Source: Clostridia bacterium (lineage in GTDB: Bacteria > Bacillota > Clostridia > Oscillospirales > CAG-382). From it: a DNA stretch of 10,883 nucleotides. Both the position numbers and the translations under genes were made by a program. The notes beneath the pieces were generated by a model. That model was not told the DNA's origin, did not search any database, and was given only the letters and a program-made list of their open reading frames with translations. Where the stretch lies: the NCBI GenBank assembly GCA_017501055.1, contig JAFVXP010000041.1, forward strand, positions 1 through 10,883, written 5' to 3'. Each line of letters starts with the position of its first letter. Position 1 is the stretch's first letter. This document shows positions 7,454-10,883 of this stretch, in pieces.

Positions 7454-9739
7454 TTAAGACTTCTTCAAATCTTTTTCTCGAAGCTCTTTTCTTCGAATCT
7501 TACCCGAGATCGTCTTGGGAAGGCTTTCCACAAATTCAACCTTACGGGGATATTTATAAGGAGCCGTATGCGTTTTTACGTAGTTTTGAATCTCTTTTAC
7601 AAGCTCGTCGCTGGGTTCTTTGTCCTTTGTGAGAACGATAGTAGCCTTAACTACCTGACCTCTCGTTTCATCGGGAACACCCGTGATCGCACATTCGAGA
7701 ACGTAGGGCAATTCCATAATAACGCTTTCAATTTCGAACGGGCCGATACGGTAACCGCTGGATTTGATAACGTCGTCAACACGTCCGACGTACCAGAAGT
7801 TTCCGTCTTCATCTCTCCAAGCGGTATCGCCGGTATGATAAACACCGTCGCGGAGCACGTTGTTAGTCGCTTCCTCATTCTTATAATATCCAAGGAAAAG
7901 ACCGAAGGGTCTGCCCTTATCAAGCTTGATAACGACCTCACCCTCTTCACCGACACCTGCCGAGGTTCCATCCTCAAGGACAATGTCAATATCGTATGCG
8001 GGGCTGGGTTTACCCATAGAGCCGGGCTTGGGCTCGTGACCGACAAGGTTACCGACGGTAAGGGTCGTTTCGGTCTGACCGAAGGCTTCCATAAGCTTAA
8101 GTCCCGTTGCATCGTAGAAACGCTTGAATACCTCGGGGTTGAGTGCTTCACCTGCTATCGATGCGTGTTTAAGCGAGGAAAGGTCGTATTTCGAAAGGTC
8201 CTCACGAATGAAGAAACGGTACATTGTGGGAGGTGCGCAGAAGGTTGTAATATTATATTTAGCAAACATAGGAAGGAGCTTGGAAGCATCGAAACGGTCA
8301 AAGTCGTATACAAACACGCCTGCTTCGCAGAACCATTGACCGTAGAGCTTGCCCCAGAGAGCCTTGCCCCAGCCCGTGTCGGAGATCGTAAAGTGGAGTC
8401 CTTCGGGGTCGACGTGGTGCCAATGTCTTGCCGTCACGATATGACCCAACGGATAGGAGAAGCTGTGCATTGCAAGCTTGGGATAACCCGTCGTGCCCGA
8501 GGAGAAGAACATGATAGAGGGGTCGTCCTTGCTGTTTTCAACACGTGCGAAGCTCGACGAGCAACGAACAAAGTTGGAATCGAAATCGTGCCAACCCTCT
8601 CTCTGACCTCTTACCATGATCTTGGTCTTAAGAGTAGGCGCTTTTTCTGCCGCACGTTCTGCTTCGGCAGCGGTGCCGCCTTCGCCCGTGCAGACGATTG
8701 CGCTTATCTCGCCTGCGTTGAAGCGGTATTCAAAATCGTGCTCGACAAGCTGGTTTGTTGCAGGAACGGCAACCGCACCAAGCTTATGCAAAGCGATCAT
8801 ACATACCCAGAACTGCCAATGACGCTTGAGGACGAGCATAACTCTGTCACCCTTCTTAATTCCGAGCATTGCAAAATAGTTTGCAGCCTTGGAGGAGAGC
8901 TTGGAAATATCCGCAAAGGTAAATTCCATTTCGTTGCCGTCGTTGCCGACCCATTGGATCGCACGCTTTGAGGGTACCTTTGCCGCAAGTGCATCAACAA
9001 CGTCATAAGCAAAGTTGAAGTTGTCTTCGCAGTGAATCTTAATATCGGTCAATCTGCCCTGCTCGTCAAATGTTTCGTCAACAAACTGTTTGTAGATACA
9101 GTTATCGTAATTATAGTCTGTCTTGGGAGCAGGCTTAACTTCCTCGTGGGAAACCTCTGCTTTTTCTTCAAAGCTTTCCTTAAATACTACCGCAAGGAAG
9201 GTACAGTCGCTTCCGCCGACTGCGATCATACCGTGAGGGTGTGCAGAGTCGTAATAGATGGTATCGTCGGGGTTCATAACGTAGGAATGTCTGCCGATCT
9301 GAACCTTAAGCTGACCCGTAAGGATAAGGTCGAATTCCTGACCCTTATGCGTTGCAACGGGGATAGGCTTATTAACGGCGTCTTCATCGTACTTTGCGGT
9401 TACGATAAAGGGCTCGCTCATACGGTTCTTAAGAAGCGGTGCAACGTGACGGTAGTCAAACCCCTTTTCACGTTTAATGGTTATACCGCCGCCCGCACGG
9501 GTGAGGTTATAGAAATCGAGCTTCGGGTCACTACCCGAAACAAGCTCGGAAATATCCATACCAAGCAATTTTGCACATTTGAAAAGGAAGGTGAAGGAAA
9601 AATCGTCCTCGCCGTTTTCAAGACGGACGTATTCCTCTTCGCCGATACCGCAGGCTTCCGCCATTGCCGAAGCGGGAATATCAAGGTTTTCTCTCGCCCA
9701 TTTAAGACGTTCTGCGATAAGTTTTGATTGTTGTTCCAT
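7454..9739 (-). CDS. XRE-HTH / cupin / medium-chain acyl-CoA synthetase fusion
   Basis: This 761-residue protein joins three modules. Residues about 8-66 form an XRE helix-turn-helix (SAMAEACGIGEEEYVRLENG). Residues about 125-187 form a cupin (HKGQEFDLILTGQLKVQIG, then NPDDTIYYDSAHPHG); it lacks the classical HxH metal pair, with H131, E135, H167 and H169 as candidates. Residues about 240-760 are an intact ANL adenylate-forming enzyme that turns a carboxylic acid, ATP and CoA into acyl-CoA. It has the P-loop SSGTTGYPK (413-421), SDTGWGKALWGKLYGQW as in ACSM/MACS enzymes, EAFGQTE (551-557), HTGD (635-638), GRVDDVIKSSGYRIGP (652-667) and the catalytic lysine K747 in SGKIRR. AGAGG lies 6 bases before the ATG. 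The gene stands alone behind an isoleucine-type T-box, which points to a branched-chain acid substrate; this is inference. Family confidence is high and substrate confidence low. Confidence 0.92.
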   Translation of the reverse strand: MEQQSKLIAERLKWARENLDIPASAMAEACGIGEEEYVRLENGEDDFSFTFLFKCAKLLGMDISELVSGSDPKLDFYNLTRAGGGITIKREKGFDYRHVAPLLKNRMSEPFIVTAKYDEDAVNKPIPVATHKGQEFDLILTGQLKVQIGRHSYVMNPDDTIYYDSAHPHGMIAVGGSDCTFLAVVFKESFEEKAEVSHEEVKPAPKTDYNYDNCIYKQFVDETFDEQGRLTDIKIHCEDNFNFAYDVVDALAAKVPSKRAIQWVGNDGNEMEFTFADISKLSSKAANYFAMLGIKKGDRVMLVLKRHWQFWVCMIALHKLGAVAVPATNQLVEHDFEYRFNAGEISAIVCTGEGGTAAEAERAAEKAPTLKTKIMVRGQREGWHDFDSNFVRCSSSFARVENSKDDPSIMFFSSGTTGYPKLAMHSFSYPLGHIVTARHWHHVDPEGLHFTISDTGWGKALWGKLYGQWFCEAGVFVYDFDRFDASKLLPMFAKYNITTFCAPPTMYRFFIREDLSKYDLSSLKHASIAGEALNPEVFKRFYDATGLKLMEAFGQTETTLTVGNLVGHEPKPGSMGKPSPAYDIDIVLEDGTSAGVGEEGEVVIKLDKGRPFGLFLGYYKNEEATNNVLRDGVYHTGDTAWRDEDGNFWYVGRVDDVIKSSGYRIGPFEIESVIMELPYVLECAITGVPDETRGQVVKATIVLTKDKEPSDELVKEIQNYVKTHTAPYKYPRKVEFVESLPKTISGKIRRKELREKDLKKS

Positions 9740-9794
9740 AGTTTACCTCTTTCTGTTAATGAATTGTACAGACTTGGGCATCAGCGTTACAAAC

Positions 9795-9827
9795 AAAAAT
9801 GGCTTCATCCGCAAAGAGATGAAGCCA
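9795..9827 (-). terminator. Regulated Rho-independent terminator of the T-box leader
   Basis: A perfect 10-bp stem TGGCTTCATC / GATGAAGCCA (9818-9827 and 9800-9809) with an 8-base loop is followed directly by TTTTT (9795-9799), then GTTTG. It lies 55 bases upstream of the ligase ATG and shares bases with the antiterminator, so the two folds exclude each other. Confidence 0.93.
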
Positions 9828-9855
9828 CTATAGCTACATTATACCACTCATTTGC
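9811..9855 (-). promoter_or_regulatory. T-box antiterminator element
   Basis: In RNA sense, GCAAAUGAG (9847-9855) pairs with CUCUUUGC (9811-9818), leaving one U bulged. A 7-base bulge UGGUAUA (9840-9846) comes next. Then AUGUAGC (9833-9839) pairs with GCUUCAU (9819-9825) across one U-U mismatch, closing a 7-base loop. This is the canonical T-box topology, with both 3' strands contiguous. UGGU can pair with the ACCA end of an uncharged tRNA whose discriminator base is A, as in tRNA-Ile. The last three bulge bases differ from the usual ACC. Forming this fold uses the 5' arm and loop of the terminator. Confidence 0.85.
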
Positions 9856-10037
9856 AGCGCAACACGACGCATTTCCCTTTAATTACGGCGGAAACTCCGG
9901 CAACCCTTACTGATTTCGGGGTTGCAGCTCGAAGGTGATAAGTTAATTCGGCGGTTATTGCCTCGCACCAAACGGCAACTCTCTGAAAACCAAACACAAA
10001 TCAACCCGTGTCCTTGTCTGTGCATTTATTGCCAACG

Positions 10038-10066
10038 ATGATAACACATTAAAGCATACTTGTCAA
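10038..10066 (-). promoter_or_regulatory. Strong sigma-A promoter of the T-box/ligase transcript
   Basis: On the minus strand a perfect TTGACA (10061-10066), a 17-base spacer and TATCAT (10038-10043) are seen. A-tracts upstream of the -35 (about 10070-10095 on the minus strand) resemble an UP element. The predicted start near 10031 is about 16 bases before the Stem I closing helix. High constitutive initiation with control by attenuation fits the T-box design. Confidence 0.85.
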
Positions 10067-10117
10067 GCGGTTTTGTAAAATTTTTGCATTTTTTTCATCT
10101 TTCGCCCTTTTTCGCTA

Positions 10118-10145
10118 TTTACATTCGTATTTCTTGTGTTATAAT
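10118..10145 (+). promoter_or_regulatory. Probable sigma-A promoter of the MBL-fold gene
   Basis: TTTACA (10118-10123), a 16-base spacer and TATAAT (10140-10145) lie 33 bases before the ATG at 10179. It diverges from the T-box promoter, with about 50 bases between the two -35 hexamers. Confidence 0.7.
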
Positions 10146-10178
10146 TAATTTACGATTGTCGAAAGGATATTTTTTATT

Positions 10179-10805
10179 ATGAAGGATATGATAGTTAAAA
10201 GAGTCCCCGTCGGAACACTTAATACGAATTGCTATATTGTTAGATCACCCGACACACGTGATGCGATCGTCATCGACCCGGGTTCCGACCTCACGGTAAT
10301 TCAGGACGCACTCCACCGTGCAGATGCCGTTTGCCGTCTTATACTTTTAACTCACGGCCATTTCGACCATATCCTCGCCGTCGGCGACCTTCGCAATATC
10401 AATATCCCCGTCGGTATTCATAAAAACGATGCACACATGTTGACCGAGCGTGATATGTTCAGCGCAATAATCCCCTATGACCCCCGTCCCTTCGAGCCTG
10501 CGGAAATACTTTTCGACAAGGAAGGCGAATATTCGGTTGCAGGGTTTGATTTTTACGTTATCCCAACCCCCGGTCATACGTCGGGAAGCGTTTGCTACGT
10601 TTTTGACGGAATGATGTTCACGGGTGATACACTTTTTAAAAACAGCATCGGCAGAACCGACCTCGGCGGTGACGAGAAGGCTCTTTTGCGCTCGCTTAAG
10701 GCACTTAAAAACCTTCCCGGCGATTATGAAATATTCCCCGGACACGACCGTCCGTCTTTCCTTTCGGAAGAACGCCGTAATAACCCGTATTTGAGAAATC
10801 TTTGA
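10179..10805 (+). CDS. MBL-fold metallohydrolase (glyoxalase II-like)
   Basis: This 208-residue cytoplasmic protein of the metallo-beta-lactamase fold resembles the short glyoxalase II-like hydrolases (YcbL/YqgX group). Metal ligands are visible: THGHFDH (58-64) gives H59, H61, D63 and H64; H133 is in TPGHTSGS; D150 is in FTGDTLF; H189 is in FPGHD. The segment KNSIGRTDLGG after D150 is typical of the group. The domain is complete but lacks the C-terminal substrate-binding extension of true glyoxalase II, so the natural thioester or other substrate is unknown. GAAAGGA lies 11 bases before the ATG, a rather long spacing. It is transcribed alone and divergently from the T-box/ligase unit. No terminator is seen before the next promoter. 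Confidence 0.93.
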   Translation: MKDMIVKRVPVGTLNTNCYIVRSPDTRDAIVIDPGSDLTVIQDALHRADAVCRLILLTHGHFDHILAVGDLRNINIPVGIHKNDAHMLTERDMFSAIIPYDPRPFEPAEILFDKEGEYSVAGFDFYVIPTPGHTSGSVCYVFDGMMFTGDTLFKNSIGRTDLGGDEKALLRSLKALKNLPGDYEIFPGHDRPSFLSEERRNNPYLRNL

Positions 10806-10814
10806 TAAATAGTA

Positions 10815-10843
10815 TTGACATCAAAGCATATTTGTGATATTCT
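10815..10843 (+). promoter_or_regulatory. Probable promoter of the tRNA gene at the right edge
   Basis: A perfect TTGACA (10815-10820), a 17-base spacer and TATTCT (10838-10843) begin only 10 bases after the MBL stop codon. The tRNA-like sequence starts 19 bases after the -10 hexamer, the expected distance for a short tRNA leader. Confidence 0.6.
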
Positions 10844-10861
10844 TATTTGGCTGACTGATTC

Positions 10862-10883
10862 GGAGAGATATCGAAGCGGAGTG
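10862..10883 (+). tRNA. 5' end of a tRNA gene, probably tRNA-Ser, cut by window edge
   Basis: The last 22 bases read as a 7-base acceptor strand GGAGAGA, then T and A at positions 8 and 9, then a D-arm start TCGAAGCGG. This resembles clostridial tRNA-Ser genes, which begin GGAGAGNTA and have a GAAGCGG D-arm. The anticodon and 3' half are outside the window, so neither the identity nor even the tRNA class can be proven here. Confidence 0.5.

Larger units (their letters stand above)
9795..10031 (-). promoter_or_regulatory. T-box riboswitch leader, predicted isoleucine (AUC) specifier
   Basis: The ~230-base leader of the ligase gene has all T-box parts. Stem I closes with AAGG (10012-10015) and CCUU (9932-9935). 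Above the specifier loop is a helix GUUGAUUUG / CGAAUUAAC. The AGAGAG bulge (9979-9984) and a distal hairpin UUGCC/GGCAA (9958-9978) with GGUGCGA in its loop follow. The specifier loop strand reads AUC then A, immediately before the closing helix; AUC lies at 9937-9939 and codes Ile. Stem II is GCAACCC/GGGUUGC (9900-9925) with GAAA and AGUA in its loop. A CGGA/UCCG mini-stem and CCGUAA follow, like the Stem IIA/B element. Uncharged tRNA-Ile should stabilise the antiterminator and switch on the ligase. This leader, with the two promoters beside it, accounts for the gene-free stretch 9740-10178. Confidence 0.88.

Noticed and set aside
7568..8971. Long open frame (467 codons) on the plus strand, antisense to the acyl-CoA ligase
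   Set aside because: Its translation shows no recognisable domain and is rich in Cys and basic residues, as expected of an antisense shadow. The opposite strand has all the ANL motifs, a ribosome binding site and a promoter.
9795..10031. The leader as a SAM, TPP or other metabolite riboswitch
   Set aside because: The AGAGAG bulge, GGUGCGA distal loop, UGGU bulge with contiguous antiterminator strands and matching terminator fit a T-box part by part; I see no conserved core of a metabolite riboswitch.
1..10883. Defence system, prophage, insertion sequence or CRISPR array
   Set aside because: Every sizeable coding region is assigned to housekeeping or metabolic genes, and no direct-repeat array, transposase or integrase motif was seen on either strand.

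Overview
The window looks like a chromosomal segment of an anaerobic, low-to-mid GC Firmicute, most likely a Clostridia member such as the Oscillospiraceae/Ruminococcaceae. This is inferred from AGGAGG-type ribosome binding sites, the sepF-yggT-divIVA-ileS gene order shared with Bacillus and Clostridium, an IleRS of the bacterial ~920-residue type, and a T-box leader RNA. No mobile element, CRISPR array or phage gene is visible.

Left part (1-7450, all minus strand). Reading in the direction of transcription from the right, a sigma-A-like promoter at 7418-7446 drives miaA, an HlyD-like membrane-anchored adaptor, yggS, sepF and yggT. These genes are tightly packed, with gaps of 18-36 bases or a TGATG overlap. 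A hairpin followed by a T-run (3592-3631) and a new promoter (3557-3585) separate this block from divIVA and ileS. The block is a variant of the classical division cluster (ylmE-ylmF-ylmG-ylmH-divIVA-ileS). ylmH is absent between yggT and divIVA, and the HlyD-like gene and miaA sit on the upstream side. IleS runs off the left edge, about at the first cysteine of its C-terminal zinc finger.

Middle part (7454-10066, minus strand). One large gene encodes an unusual three-part protein: an XRE-type helix-turn-helix, a cupin domain and a complete acyl-CoA synthetase of the medium-chain (ACSM/MACS) type. Its roughly 230-base leader folds on paper as a T-box riboswitch. It has a Stem I with an AUC (isoleucine) specifier, a Stem II hairpin, a UGGU-containing antiterminator and a mutually exclusive Rho-independent terminator. 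A strong TTGACA/TATCAT promoter precedes it. Expression of the ligase should therefore rise when tRNA-Ile is uncharged. The natural reading is that the enzyme activates a branched-chain acid (2-methylbutyrate) for isoleucine synthesis by reductive carboxylation, but the substrate is inferred.

Right part (10118-10883, plus strand). A divergent promoter drives a small glyoxalase-II-like metallo-beta-lactamase-fold hydrolase. Ten bases after its stop lies a second TTGACA promoter, followed by what looks like the 5' end of a tRNA gene (probably tRNA-Ser) cut by the window edge.

The most interesting item is the pairing of an isoleucine T-box with an HTH-cupin-acyl-CoA ligase fusion.
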